Positions 27,508-36,864 of a stretch of DNA of 64,000 nt are shown in pieces. Position numbers and translations under genes: made by a program. The notes beneath the pieces were generated by a model that had not been told where the DNA came from, did no database searches, and saw nothing but the letters and a program-made list of their open reading frames with translations. The stretch comes from Planctomycetota bacterium (GTDB taxonomy: Bacteria; Planctomycetota; Phycisphaerae; UBA1845; UTPLA1), in assembly GCA_003576905.1 (NCBI GenBank), contig QEVG01000002.1, positions 222,215 through 286,214 of the forward strand, written 5' to 3'. Within the stretch, counting starts at the first letter, position 1. Every line of letters starts with the position of its first letter.

Positions 27508-29022
27508 TTGGATCGTGTGAAGGCTCATGCTGTCGTGCTCGATGAACCGCCGCGGGGCGAGTGGACCGGCGTTGCGCTGCGCTACGAACCGCCTGCGTGT
27601 GCGCATTTCGAGACGACGGGAATGGTCGCCCCCGAAACCATTGGGGCAAAGGCGCGGCGAAGCGTCCTGGTCCTTGCGAGTCGGTTTCCTCCGGTCGCGT
27701 CGGTTGGGGCGATTCGCGTGCGAAAATTCGTCAAGTACCTGCCCGACTTCGGCTGGGATCCGGTCGTGATCACTGGCGCTATGCGCACCGCGCGGCCGGG
27801 CGCCCACGAAGCGCGGCGAGCCGTCGATACCGAGAGTCTGGCCGACGTGCCGGCGTCCGTGCCCGTGCACCGGCTGAGCCCGGTGCCGGACAACTGGCCC
27901 GGCTTTGTGACGCGCAGCCTGGCGCGGACGCTGGCGCGCGTGACGTGGCCGCTGGGCCTTTGCGAGGCGTCGTGGAGCGGGATGCTCAAGTGGCGCGTTC
28001 AGAGAGTGCACGATCGGCTGTGCTTTCCCGATCGGGGAATCTGGCGGCTGCCCTCGGCGGTCGGCGCGGCGCTGGCGCTGCACCGAACCCATTGCTTCGA
28101 CGCGGTGTTCTCGAGCGGCATGCCGTTCAGCGATCACCTGATTGCCTGGGTGGTGTCGCACCTGCTGCGCAGGCCGTGGATCGCCGATTTTCGCGATCCC
28201 TGGGTTGAATACATCCATTGGAAGCAGTGGCAGAGCGGGGCGGGGCGGATGCTTACGCGGCGGTGCGAGGCGGCTGTCATCCGCCGCGCGGCGCACGTCA
28301 TCAGCGTAAACGATCACATGACCGCGCGCTTTACGCAGCGCTATCGCCGGGCCACGGCGGGGAAGTTCGTCACCATTGCCAACGGGTTTGATCCCGACGA
28401 CTTTGCCGCCCCTGGCGAACAGGCCCCGGGGACCCATTTCCGCCTTCTGTACGCCGGCTCCCTCTATGAAACGCGAAGCCCCGAGTGGGTGCTTACCGCG
28501 TTTCGCCGGTTTATTCACGAGACGCCCGGCAGCGCCGCGCACGCGCGGCTCGACTTTGCCGGCCGTCCGGGCCCGTATCAATCCGAGATGAATCGAGCCG
28601 AGGACGGCGGCACGATCCGTTATCTCGGCCTTCTTCCGCACCGCAAAGCCATGGCGGAGATGGCCCGGGCCGACGCGAACCTGATCATTCTCCCGGACGT
28701 GCCGGGCAGCGAGGCCGACACGACGGCCAAGCTCTACGAATGCCTGGGCTGCGGGCGGGCGGTTCTGGCCACAGTACCGCTCGCGGGATCCGCGGCACAG
28801 GAACTGCGCGGGCACGGAGGCGTTTGGCTGTGCGCGCCTAGGGACGTGGAGGCGATCCGCCGGGCGATTTCGGAGATGTACGCACTCTGGCTGGCGGGCC
28901 GGTTGCCGGCGGCGCGACCGGGCGAGTCTTTGTCAACGATGACGCGGCGCGGACAAGCCCGGCGCCTCGCGGGGCTATTCGACGCCGCGGTCGGAGCGGG
29001 AGTCAAGGAGTTGACACCATGA
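27508..29022 (+). CDS. glycosyltransferase, GT4-like
   Basis: GT-B glycosyltransferase. 'VLVLASRFPPVASVGAIRVR' opens the N-terminal fold, 'RPWIADFRDPWVEYIHWK' is shared with many GT4 enzymes acting on surface polysaccharide, and 'TIANGFDPDDF' plus 'AKLYECLGCGRAVLATV' mark the donor-binding half. The start is unsure: a TTG with GGAG eight bases upstream gives 504 residues, but the first 38 residues look unlike the family and an ATG at 27622 is possible. The stop overlaps the deacetylase start by four bases (ATGA). Confidence 0.83.
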   Translation: MDRVKAHAVVLDEPPRGEWTGVALRYEPPACAHFETTGMVAPETIGAKARRSVLVLASRFPPVASVGAIRVRKFVKYLPDFGWDPVVITGAMRTARPGAHEARRAVDTESLADVPASVPVHRLSPVPDNWPGFVTRSLARTLARVTWPLGLCEASWSGMLKWRVQRVHDRLCFPDRGIWRLPSAVGAALALHRTHCFDAVFSSGMPFSDHLIAWVVSHLLRRPWIADFRDPWVEYIHWKQWQSGAGRMLTRRCEAAVIRRAAHVISVNDHMTARFTQRYRRATAGKFVTIANGFDPDDFAAPGEQAPGTHFRLLYAGSLYETRSPEWVLTAFRRFIHETPGSAAHARLDFAGRPGPYQSEMNRAEDGGTIRYLGLLPHRKAMAEMARADANLIILPDVPGSEADTTAKLYECLGCGRAVLATVPLAGSAAQELRGHGGVWLCAPRDVEAIRRAISEMYALWLAGRLPAARPGESLSTMTRRGQARRLAGLFDAAVGAGVKELTP

Positions 29023-30026
29023 GCAGATGGCTGGCGCGAACGGATTTTGACACATGGAGCGGGCAATGGATTCGTCGGCTTCGGCGACGGCACAATGAAG
29101 AGTGCGTCAACATCCTGGCCTATCACAGCATCGCCCCGGAGGACAGCCTGTTTACGCGCGGGACGACGCTTCGCCATACGCCGGCGGAGTTCGAGCGGCA
29201 CATGGACTACCTGGTCACGCACTATCGGCCGGTTCGACTCGGCGACGTCGTGGCCGCGCTGGAATCGGGCGAAACACTGCGCCGGGCCGTCGTCATCACC
29301 ATTGACGACGGACTGGCTGATTCGCTGCGACACGCTATGCCCATCCTGGTGCGCCGCCGGATTCCCATGACGGTCTTCGCCGTCACTTCCGTCATCGGCA
29401 ACAAGGACCTCCAATGGCAGCATAAGCTGACCTGGTTGATTCAAAGCGGACTCGGTCCAAACGTTGCGGAGGCAATGGCGATCGAAGGATATCCGCCCGC
29501 GAGGGAAGGGCAGTCCGCGGAGGAATACGTTCGTCAGAACTATCGCGCCGATCTGCCGGAGATACTGGAGTCGATCGTCGAAGCCACAGGAACCAGCGGC
29601 GCGGAGCTTGCGGCGCGGATGCGGCCCTACCTCGAAGCCGAAGAAATGGCAGACGTCGATCCCGGCCTAGTGGAATTCGGCAATCACACGCACACGCATG
29701 CCATACTCTCGGCACTCGACGCGGACGCCCAGCGGATGGAAATGACGCGGGCGCGGGACATTCTGAAGTCGATAACCGGCCGGCCGCCTCTGGCCCTGGC
29801 TTATCCTTTCGGGCTGAAACGCCACTACAACGCGGATTCGATCCGTCTGGCGGCGGAGACGGGCCATCGGGCCGCCCTGGATGCCCGGCGCAGGATAAAC
29901 CGCGCGGGCGCAAGCCCCTTCGAACTGTCGCGAAAGCCCGCCCCGTGCGGATCGCAGCGTGCGTTTGAGCAGGCGATCGAGGACTGGCCCGACAACGCGG
30001 CCCCGCCGCGGCGGCGAGGACGCTGA
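29019..30026 (+). CDS. polysaccharide deacetylase (NodB/CE4 family)
   Basis: CE4 enzymes remove N-acetyl groups from sugars with a metal-bound water. 'VVITIDDGLADSLRHAM' carries the catalytic Asp pair and 'EFGNHTHTHAILSAL' the metal-binding His motif. The exosortase-linked deacetylases are usually about 280 residues; this one is 335 because of an insert at about 130-210. There is no signal peptide, so it may act on lipid-linked sugars in the cytoplasm, or be exported otherwise. It is coupled to the genes on both sides by ATGA and TGATG overlaps. Confidence 0.88.
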   Translation: MSRWLARTDFDTWSGQWIRRLRRRHNEECVNILAYHSIAPEDSLFTRGTTLRHTPAEFERHMDYLVTHYRPVRLGDVVAALESGETLRRAVVITIDDGLADSLRHAMPILVRRRIPMTVFAVTSVIGNKDLQWQHKLTWLIQSGLGPNVAEAMAIEGYPPAREGQSAEEYVRQNYRADLPEILESIVEATGTSGAELAARMRPYLEAEEMADVDPGLVEFGNHTHTHAILSALDADAQRMEMTRARDILKSITGRPPLALAYPFGLKRHYNADSIRLAAETGHRAALDARRRINRAGASPFELSRKPAPCGSQRAFEQAIEDWPDNAAPPRRRGR

Positions 30027-31009
30027 TGGATTCGGTGCGACGAACGCTTGTCATCTCCCCATATGTGGGTGAGTTCGGCTGGGAACTCATGAACTGGCAG
30101 GGGCGCGCGCGCCGGCTCATGGCCGACGGGCGTCACGAACGGTTTATCGTGTGCGCGCGTCCGGATCGCCGCGCACTGTATTCCGGCTCCGATCGCGAGC
30201 GGCCGGTCCTGTTCTGTCCAATCGCGGGATTCGAACTGCCCGGCGCGGCGAACGAGGATCATCGTGTCGACGCAGAGGGGCGGCCGATCGCCGCGGAAAT
30301 CCTCCGCGACCTCGTGTGGAACCGAGTGACCGACGCCTGCCGGCGCGCGGGCATTCCGCTGGATGATGCGGAGATACTTACGCCTGATTACCGCGGGGGC
30401 CTGTGGACGACGAGCGATGATCAACAGCTATTCGGCGAACTTCGCGTAGCGTGTCCCCTCGTGACGGACGTCGTGCTCGTGCCCCGCGAGCGCGGTTTTG
30501 CCGGCGAGCGAAACCTGCCGCGGTCATGGTGGCAGGACCTGGCCGCGCGGCTGGAGCGGCGCGGGCTCCGCGTGGAGCTGTACCGCATGCCGCTGGATGA
30601 GGCGATTCGGCAGCTTTCCGGCGCACGGCTCGCGGCGGGGGCGTCCACGGGAGGTCTGCACCTCGCAAGCCTGTGTCGATGTCCGCACTACGTGTGGGGC
30701 AGCGGTGCGGAGTGCCGCTGGACCCGGTTGGGCATGACGAATCGACAGCGCTACGAAACGATCTGGAATCCGCTGGGGACGCCGTGTCGGTACGACGAAT
30801 GCGGATGGCAGCCGGCCCTGGAGCATGTCGAGCGCGGCATTCTGCGGAGCGTCGATGCGATCGGCCTGCAGAAAGGCAGTCGGCCGACGCAATGGGCGCT
30901 ACGCCCGGGCTGGCGAATCCGGCGAGGACTTTCGCGGCTCCTCGAGGCGCCGGGCGACACCGTGTGGCCTTGGCGGATTCGGCGACTCGTCCGGGAGAAG
31001 CTCGTGTAG
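30026..31009 (+). CDS. unrecognised protein with a GT-B-like C-terminal half
   Basis: I do not recognise this 327-residue family. 'LVISPYVGEFGWELMNWQGR' near the N-terminus and 'LAAGASTGGLHLASLCRCPH' near residue 205 resemble the way GT9 or fucosyltransferase-like GT-B folds end their donor site, so a glycosyltransferase is possible. The tail is very basic (Arg/Trp-rich), as in proteins lying on the membrane. The start overlaps the deacetylase stop by one base, which argues for joint action on the same polysaccharide. Confidence 0.7.
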   Translation: MDSVRRTLVISPYVGEFGWELMNWQGRARRLMADGRHERFIVCARPDRRALYSGSDRERPVLFCPIAGFELPGAANEDHRVDAEGRPIAAEILRDLVWNRVTDACRRAGIPLDDAEILTPDYRGGLWTTSDDQQLFGELRVACPLVTDVVLVPRERGFAGERNLPRSWWQDLAARLERRGLRVELYRMPLDEAIRQLSGARLAAGASTGGLHLASLCRCPHYVWGSGAECRWTRLGMTNRQRYETIWNPLGTPCRYDECGWQPALEHVERGILRSVDAIGLQKGSRPTQWALRPGWRIRRGLSRLLEAPGDTVWPWRIRRLVREKLV

Positions 31010-31046
31010 CCGGGCGCGGGCATGGCCCTGGAAGACGACTTTGAAG

Positions 31047-32387
31047 ATGCGCGAAGCACTGCTTATTTCCTATCACTTTCCCCCCATGGGCGGAAGCGGC
31101 GTGCAGCGAGCCGCGAAGCTGGCGAAGTATCTTCCGTGCGCGGGCTGGCGGGCTCACGTGATCTGCGGAGTTCATCGACATTACCCGCTGCGCGACGAAA
31201 GCCTGCTGGATGAAGTCGATTCACGATTTGTGCGCCCGGTTGCCGGGTTTGAACCCGCCGGTATTGCACGACGGGTCGGCGCGCTCCTGAACGACGGAGT
31301 GCGGGCATGGGCGATCGAAGACCGCATATGCTGGCGAATTGAGAGACTTGTTCAGGCTGCCCGTGTGCCGGAGCGCGAAGCGCTCTGGACGCCCTTGGCG
31401 ATCCGTGCGGCACGCAGCCTCGTGAAGGCCGCGCCGATCGAGGCGGTCGTGACGACGTCGCCGCCGCATGCGGTGCATCTGGTCGGCCGGCATCTCAAAC
31501 GCCGGCTTGGCCTTCCGTGGATCGCCGATCTTCGTGACCCGATGACGGACAATTTCACACTGGCCGGCGGCTCACGCATGTCGTGTGGATACGCACGATG
31601 GTTTGAGAACATGGTTGTGCGCGAGGCCGATCGCATCGTGGTGACATGTCCCGAGCTTGGCGAGCAGCTCGCGGATCGACATGGCCCCGCGGTTGCCGCA
31701 CGCATCGTGGCGATACCCAACGGTTACGACCCCTCCGATCGCCCCGCGCGCGCGGCGCGCCGAGACGATCGCTTCGTGCTGGTGCATGCAGGATCTTTCT
31801 ACCGGCAGCAGAGCATCGAGCCGATTCTTCTTGCCTTTCGTGAATTGTGGATTCGGCGTCCAGATGTGCGCGGACGCATCGCCTTTCGCGTGGCGGGCGC
31901 GCTTTCGGCCGCACAACGGGCGTTTGTCCGCGAGTCGGATGAAGGGTTTCTGGAACTTGCGGGCTATCGATCCCATTCCGAAGCGATCGGGGAAATGGCC
32001 TCGGCGAATGCGTTATTGCTGACCGTACCTGCCGTCGAAGGAGGGCGGTACTGCATACCCGCCAAGACTTTCGAGTATCTCGCCTTCGGCGGTCATATCA
32101 TTGCCTGGGTGCATGAAGGAACGTCGCTGGCGCAAGCGCTGCACGATGCGGGAGGCTGTACGCGGGTCGAAGTCCCAACGCCTTCAGGATGGGGAGCGGC
32201 TATTGAGGCGTGCTTTGATCAATGGCGCACCGGCTCGCTGTCGCGCGCGCGGAACATGGCGGTTGTTGAAAGGTTTCGGCGTGATCGCCTGGCAGCAAAG
32301 TTTGCCGATATCATCGAGGCATGCGTCGGCAGCGGGCCGCGCCTTACGATCGATGCTACCGTGTTCGGCTCCGTGGAGGCGGCATGA
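31047..32387 (+). CDS. glycosyltransferase, GT4-like, paralogue of the 27508 gene
   Basis: Begins 'LLISYHFPPMGGSGVQRAAK', a common opening for WcaI/GT4-type enzymes. 'LPWIADLRDPMTDNFTLAG' matches the same block in the glycosyltransferase at 27508, so these two are paralogues. 'IPNGYDPSD' and 'IPAKTFEYLAFGGHIIAWV' are the donor-site motifs. 446 residues. The gene overlaps the next by four bases (ATGA), so translation is coupled. The exact sugar is unknown. Confidence 0.87.
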   Translation: MREALLISYHFPPMGGSGVQRAAKLAKYLPCAGWRAHVICGVHRHYPLRDESLLDEVDSRFVRPVAGFEPAGIARRVGALLNDGVRAWAIEDRICWRIERLVQAARVPEREALWTPLAIRAARSLVKAAPIEAVVTTSPPHAVHLVGRHLKRRLGLPWIADLRDPMTDNFTLAGGSRMSCGYARWFENMVVREADRIVVTCPELGEQLADRHGPAVAARIVAIPNGYDPSDRPARAARRDDRFVLVHAGSFYRQQSIEPILLAFRELWIRRPDVRGRIAFRVAGALSAAQRAFVRESDEGFLELAGYRSHSEAIGEMASANALLLTVPAVEGGRYCIPAKTFEYLAFGGHIIAWVHEGTSLAQALHDAGGCTRVEVPTPSGWGAAIEACFDQWRTGSLSRARNMAVVERFRRDRLAAKFADIIEACVGSGPRLTIDATVFGSVEAA

Positions 32388-33643
32388 ACATCCTCTGGCA
32401 CATGCCGATTCTGCGGCAATTCGGCTGCGGGTTGTCGCGGCGAGCGGTCGAACTGGCCCGCAGGCTGCGCGCGCGTGGGCATCGCGTGACGTTTCTGGTT
32501 CGTCGAAATCGGACGGACGCGAGCGAGGGGGCGATCGAAAGTCTGCCGGTATTGCCGTTGGATCTGCCCGACGCGCGGCCTTGGCACTGGTCGGTTCAGG
32601 CGCTGAGTCGCCGTGCAGCGGCGCGGGAGCTGGTGTCGCGTATCGATCCGGATCATGACGTGTTCATGTCGTGTCAGCCGGAGGTCGTTGCGGCCTATGG
32701 GCGGCGACCCGATGCCCGGCCGGTTTTGTTCGTGTGCGGCGGGTCCACGCTCCTTCACGACGAATCCGACATACAGCGGCTCTCCGAGGACTCGTGGACG
32801 ACACGACTGTCGGCGGCCATCGACCGGCGGCTCAAGCACGCAAACGAGCGGGCGGCGTTTGCCAGCGCCGATGCGGTTGTGTTCGACAGCAACCAGACTC
32901 GAAAGCGCGTGGCTGATACGTACGGAATCGCACACGAAAGACACTACACGGTCCATGGCGGCGTTGACCCGGAAGAGATGCAGCCTGCCGACAGCGCTGT
33001 GAAGCGCGCGCGGCGCGGGGAGCTGGGCATTCGCGACGGCGATTTCGTGCTCTGCTGGACGGGCAGGCTCTCTCCTGAAAAGAACGTGGAGTTGCTTATT
33101 CGCTCGATCCGGCTGTGCACGCGCCGTCCGGACGTCGTCCTGATTGTCGGCGACGGACCCTGTCAAAGGGACCTGGCGGATTTGGTATCGTCGGCGGGAC
33201 TTCGCGACACCGTGCGATTGATCGGGGCCGTGGCCGATGTTCAACCGTACCTGTACGTGTCGGATGCGTTCGTTTTTCCGTCGAAGGGAGAGTCGTTTGG
33301 CGGGTCGCTGGTCGAGGCCATGGCCTGCGGTCTGCCGTGCATTGCGCTTCGTCCGGACGGAGACATCGTGTGCACGGCGACAGAAGAGGTATTCGACGGC
33401 GGACGCTGCGGATACTTCGTTGATACGCCCGTGCCGGGCGCGCTCGCGTCGGCCATCGACGCGCTTGCCGCAGACGCGGAACTTCGCAGACGGCTGGGCG
33501 AACGGGCCCGCCGATACGTAGTAGACCAATTCACCTGGGATGCGGCGGGGGCCAGACTCAGTGAAATCGTACTGGAGATCGGGGAAAGGGCGCGCACGGC
33601 CGAGGCGCTGATCGCCCCTGCGACGCAGCCTTCGGCTGCCTGA
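32384..33643 (+). CDS. glycosyltransferase family 4
   Basis: Clear GT4 enzyme of 419 residues. GGAGG precedes the ATG. The C-terminal half has 'WTGRLSPEKNVELLIRSIRL', 'VGDGPCQRDLADLV' and 'FPSKGESFGGSLVEAMACGL', where the EX7E motif holds the retaining glycosyltransferase donor site. It likely adds a later sugar of the repeat unit in the cytoplasm. Next gene is the ligase/polymerase-like protein 23 bases away. Confidence 0.92.
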   Translation: MNILWHMPILRQFGCGLSRRAVELARRLRARGHRVTFLVRRNRTDASEGAIESLPVLPLDLPDARPWHWSVQALSRRAAARELVSRIDPDHDVFMSCQPEVVAAYGRRPDARPVLFVCGGSTLLHDESDIQRLSEDSWTTRLSAAIDRRLKHANERAAFASADAVVFDSNQTRKRVADTYGIAHERHYTVHGGVDPEEMQPADSAVKRARRGELGIRDGDFVLCWTGRLSPEKNVELLIRSIRLCTRRPDVVLIVGDGPCQRDLADLVSSAGLRDTVRLIGAVADVQPYLYVSDAFVFPSKGESFGGSLVEAMACGLPCIALRPDGDIVCTATEEVFDGGRCGYFVDTPVPGALASAIDALAADAELRRRLGERARRYVVDQFTWDAAGARLSEIVLEIGERARTAEALIAPATQPSAA

Positions 33644-33666
33644 CAGTGAGACGACAGGAATCGCTC

Positions 33667-35061
33667 ATGCGTTTTGCAATCTACGTGGCATTGTTACTCA
33701 GCATACTGCCCTTTGTGCTGCTGCGGCCGTTCTTCGGGCTGTGCGTGTATTACGTCGTCTCGTTGCTGCAGCCGAAGTACATCGCCTGGCATCCGGCCTT
33801 TCAGGATGCGATGATCGTGGGTGTTCCGCTGGTCGTCGGTGCCATACTCATAGGCGTAAAGCGCCGCGAACTGATTCCGCAGCGAGAGGTCCTGACCGGC
33901 CGTCCGGTCGGCGTTCGCGAGCGCATCGTGCAGGGCACGATGTTTGAACCGGCCTGGCCGCTGGCGGTCTGCGCCCTGCTTCTGGTGTACATCAGCGTCA
34001 CGCGGCTCCTCGTGCCGTATCCGCTGGAGAACAATGCCGATCTCTATCGGGCGCTGATCAAAATCATGTTTGTCACGGCCCTGGTGACGGGCATGGCGTC
34101 GGATCATCGGCGGCTTCGGATTCTGTACATCGTGGTGGCCCTCTCGACGGCATTCTGGGCGATCAAGGGAGGGTTGAAGATGCTTGTGCTTGGCCCGCAC
34201 CAGATCTACGGCAAGAACTATGACAACAACTTCTTCGCGCTGACCAGCGTGATGACGCTTCCGATGGTGTTTTACTTCGCGCTTTCGGTGCGCAGCGCCC
34301 GGTGGCGAAATCTGCTCATGGTGTGCTCTGCACTGATCTGCCTGGGAATCATCGGTTCGCATTCGCGGGCGGGCTTTGTGGCGTTCGCCTTCGTGATGAT
34401 GGGCATGGCATGGACCTACTGCCACCGGGTACGGGCGCTCGCGGCCGTGGTGTTTGTCGTGATTGTCACGACGATCGCGACGGGCCCGGAGATACGCGAG
34501 CGGATTGACTCAATCTTTAACTACAGGGAGGACAACTCCGCGCGGTCGCGATTCGCCACCTGGGCCGTGGCGGGAGACCTGCTGTGGCAGAGTCCGGTGA
34601 TTGGCGTGGGCTTCAACAACTTTGAATTGGCGCGGCGTGAGTTCGATGGGGGGCGAAAGGCGGCGCACAACATTTATCTACAGAACCTGGCGGAGCTCGG
34701 ACTCCTTGGACACCCGCTCTGGCTACTTCTGGTATTCGGGAGCCTGTTCTCAATGTACCGGTTCATGCGGTGGTCCCGGCGGCTGCCGGTGGACCTGCGC
34801 TGGGCGCACTACTGGTCGCGCGGGCTTTTTCTCGGGATGTGCGCGTTCTGCATACACGGACTCTTTCATAACGAGGAGTACCTCGAACTCATGTTCGCGA
34901 TGGTCGGGCTGCACATGGCGCTGAAGATTGCGACTCGGCGTGAATTGCAATCCCGAAAGCTGCTTTCGACGGTGCAGCCGGCGCGCCGTACGAGAAGACG
35001 TGGCGAGACTCCTGCGCCCCGCCCTCGTGCGCTGCACCCGGCCCACTTGTTTCCGGCCTGA
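33667..35061 (+). CDS. O-antigen ligase/polymerase-like protein, exosortase-A-associated type
   Basis: 464 residues with about ten membrane helices, a cytosolic start 'MRFAIYVALLLSILPFVLL', and the Wzy_C signature region around 'SRAGFVAFAFVMMGMAW' and 'NSARSRFATWAVAGDLLWQS' followed by 'GVGFNNFELARREFDGG' and 'AHNIYLQNLAELGLLG'. These match the putative O-glycosylation ligase that accompanies exosortase A (with an N-terminal DUF5935-like part). It would polymerise or ligate the lipid-linked glycan at the periplasmic face. I use the ATG with AGGA upstream; a GTG lies 21 bases earlier. Last gene of the rightward run. Confidence 0.87.
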   Translation: MRFAIYVALLLSILPFVLLRPFFGLCVYYVVSLLQPKYIAWHPAFQDAMIVGVPLVVGAILIGVKRRELIPQREVLTGRPVGVRERIVQGTMFEPAWPLAVCALLLVYISVTRLLVPYPLENNADLYRALIKIMFVTALVTGMASDHRRLRILYIVVALSTAFWAIKGGLKMLVLGPHQIYGKNYDNNFFALTSVMTLPMVFYFALSVRSARWRNLLMVCSALICLGIIGSHSRAGFVAFAFVMMGMAWTYCHRVRALAAVVFVVIVTTIATGPEIRERIDSIFNYREDNSARSRFATWAVAGDLLWQSPVIGVGFNNFELARREFDGGRKAAHNIYLQNLAELGLLGHPLWLLLVFGSLFSMYRFMRWSRRLPVDLRWAHYWSRGLFLGMCAFCIHGLFHNEEYLELMFAMVGLHMALKIATRRELQSRKLLSTVQPARRTRRRGETPAPRPRALHPAHLFPA

Positions 35062-35073
35062 TTCGCGGTCGAT

Positions 35074-36654
35074 TCACGCGCGCCATCCGAGGGCCTTCGC
35101 GATTCCGTCGTAGTAGATGACGGCCGCGCCGATGGTGCCGATGAGCGTAGCGACGGCTAGCGCCGCCTTTACACGGACAAGGCTCCGGTCGAAACCTGTC
35201 AGGGCGTGCGGCTCCGCCGTGAGGTGTTCGATGAGGCGGCATCGCGATTCGATGCTGCCGTGCCGCCAGCTTGGCGCTTTTCGCGGGATGCCGTTCAAAC
35301 TGGCGATCTTGCAGAGAGTCCGGCCGAAGATGTTGGCCGCCGATACGCAAAGGCCGGCGGACCTTCGCTCACCGTGCACCGGGCACCAGCTCAGGCATCC
35401 GCTGACGTCGGGCGTGATGCAGCGAACGCCGAAGAGATCGGCCTGCCTTTCAAAGCGGCGCGAGAGCCAGCCGAAGCCGAAAAGCCAGATCGCCAGCAGG
35501 AGGCACAGGCCCGCAAGTTGGAGAAGTCCGTAGTCGCGCACAATGTTCGTGTGGTCGAGCAACATGACGACGCCGCCGGACAGATACATGGATGTGGCGG
35601 CAAACGCGCCGAAAAAGGGCAGATGCCAGTGATGGACATGCCCGGCCTCGTGGGCGAACACGGCCTCGATTTCCTCCTCGCTGAGTGTCTCCAGCAGGGC
35701 ATCTGATACGAGGATATAACGCAGCGGCGGGATGAACCCCATGACCGCCGCGTTGACAGTCATGCCATGGGTGTGCCACAGGAGTATCTCGCGGTACCGC
35801 AGTCCGATCCGCCGGCAGGTGCTCTCGAATCGTTCTCGAAGCGGCCCGGGCGGCAGCGGCTCGGTCGCCCAGATGTAGCGAAGCATGACCGGCGCGAGAA
35901 CGAGCACCGCGATAGACGCAGCCCCCAGAATCGCGTCGGAGACCCACGGCAGACCCGTTGTCCGAAACAGGGATGGGCGGGCCTGGTCCGTAAAATGCTT
36001 CGCCAGGACGATCAGGACCATCGGGGCGGCGATGATCAGAACCTGGTGGCGAAACTTGTCGAGCAGGTATGAGCCAAGGGAGCTTTCGGGGCTTTCACTG
36101 GATCGCCGGGCGGCCGTCAATGCCGCGCGGGCGTCAGGGCTTCCGCCTTTTCCGGACTCGCCCGCGGAAAGATCATCCTGACCAGCGGAAGCGGAGAGTG
36201 TCATGCTCTTGAGGCGGTGCTCCGCGGCGTACTGGACGATCCATGCGATGGTCAGCGAGGCAAAGAACGGCGCGAGGAGCATCAGGTCGCCGACCAACGG
36301 GATGCGATCGAGATTCCATCCGTCCGGCTGGCGGACGATCCGGGCCCACGGTGTGCAGACAAGCGTCAGGATCAGGAATATCGCGAGGATGGCGAGCTGA
36401 ATGAACTGTCCGCGGGAGTACCTGCGCCCGGCGGTGTCCTGGCCGGCGACGGTGCCGTCGAGTGCGGCGATGGTCCGGCGACGGAAGAGCCAGCTCACAA
36501 GTGCGACGAGAACGATCTGTACGACGGCCCAGCTGATCGTGCCCCACAGGACCACGGCGTCGCCAAGGGGACGGCCGGCGAACAGGTTTAATTGCCTCGG
36601 AGGCAGGTCGTCGCTGAGGACGAGCGCAAAAGCCATAATGACGACGAAGTACAT
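35074..36654 (-). CDS. M48-family membrane metalloprotease
   Basis: 526-residue membrane protein with helices at about residues 35-55, 85-105, 125-142, 205-222 and 245-262, then the M48 domain: 'RYILVSDALLETLSEEEIEAV' (family pattern), the zinc motif HEAGH at 335-339 and the third ligand region 'RRFERQADLFGVR'. M48 enzymes such as HtpX and Ste24 cleave membrane proteins. A Cys-rich segment after 'CITPDVSGCLSWCPVHG' is unusual and could bind a metal. It converges tail-to-tail with the ligase gene, 12 bases apart, so it is not part of that operon. Confidence 0.88.
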   Translation of the reverse strand: MYFVVIMAFALVLSDDLPPRQLNLFAGRPLGDAVVLWGTISWAVVQIVLVALVSWLFRRRTIAALDGTVAGQDTAGRRYSRGQFIQLAILAIFLILTLVCTPWARIVRQPDGWNLDRIPLVGDLMLLAPFFASLTIAWIVQYAAEHRLKSMTLSASAGQDDLSAGESGKGGSPDARAALTAARRSSESPESSLGSYLLDKFRHQVLIIAAPMVLIVLAKHFTDQARPSLFRTTGLPWVSDAILGAASIAVLVLAPVMLRYIWATEPLPPGPLRERFESTCRRIGLRYREILLWHTHGMTVNAAVMGFIPPLRYILVSDALLETLSEEEIEAVFAHEAGHVHHWHLPFFGAFAATSMYLSGGVVMLLDHTNIVRDYGLLQLAGLCLLLAIWLFGFGWLSRRFERQADLFGVRCITPDVSGCLSWCPVHGERRSAGLCVSAANIFGRTLCKIASLNGIPRKAPSWRHGSIESRCRLIEHLTAEPHALTGFDRSLVRVKAALAVATLIGTIGAAVIYYDGIAKALGWRA

Positions 36655-36784
36655 TGCATCCCTATCTTATGAGATGGGGTACATAGCTGTGTAGTGCGGA
36701 GGATCGCTGAGTTTCCGGACGGGGGTGGGCGTCGCACACAGGCAGGGCCGGTCCGCGAACTGTTTGACACCCGGCAGCCGCAGC

Positions 36785-36815
36785 TTGTCACAGGTTGACA
36801 AAAAGCGGTTAGAAT
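36785..36815 (+). promoter_or_regulatory. candidate promoter overlapped by an inverted repeat
   Basis: TTGTCA, five bases, TGACAA is a perfect inverted repeat at 36785-36801. TTGTCA could be a -35 box for TAGAAT at 36810, with a long 19-base spacer. A repeat lying over a promoter suggests repression of the Spy-like gene 50 bases downstream. Seen by eye only. Confidence 0.35.
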
Positions 36816-36864
36816 ACGCCCCCGATCGCTGGAATGTCCGTATTTTAAGGCAGAGGTACTCGAC

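Noticed and set aside
27424..28815. Minus-strand frame opposite the glycosyltransferase
   Set aside because: Lies over a clear GT4 gene in a tight same-strand operon; Arg/His-rich composition of a shadow frame.
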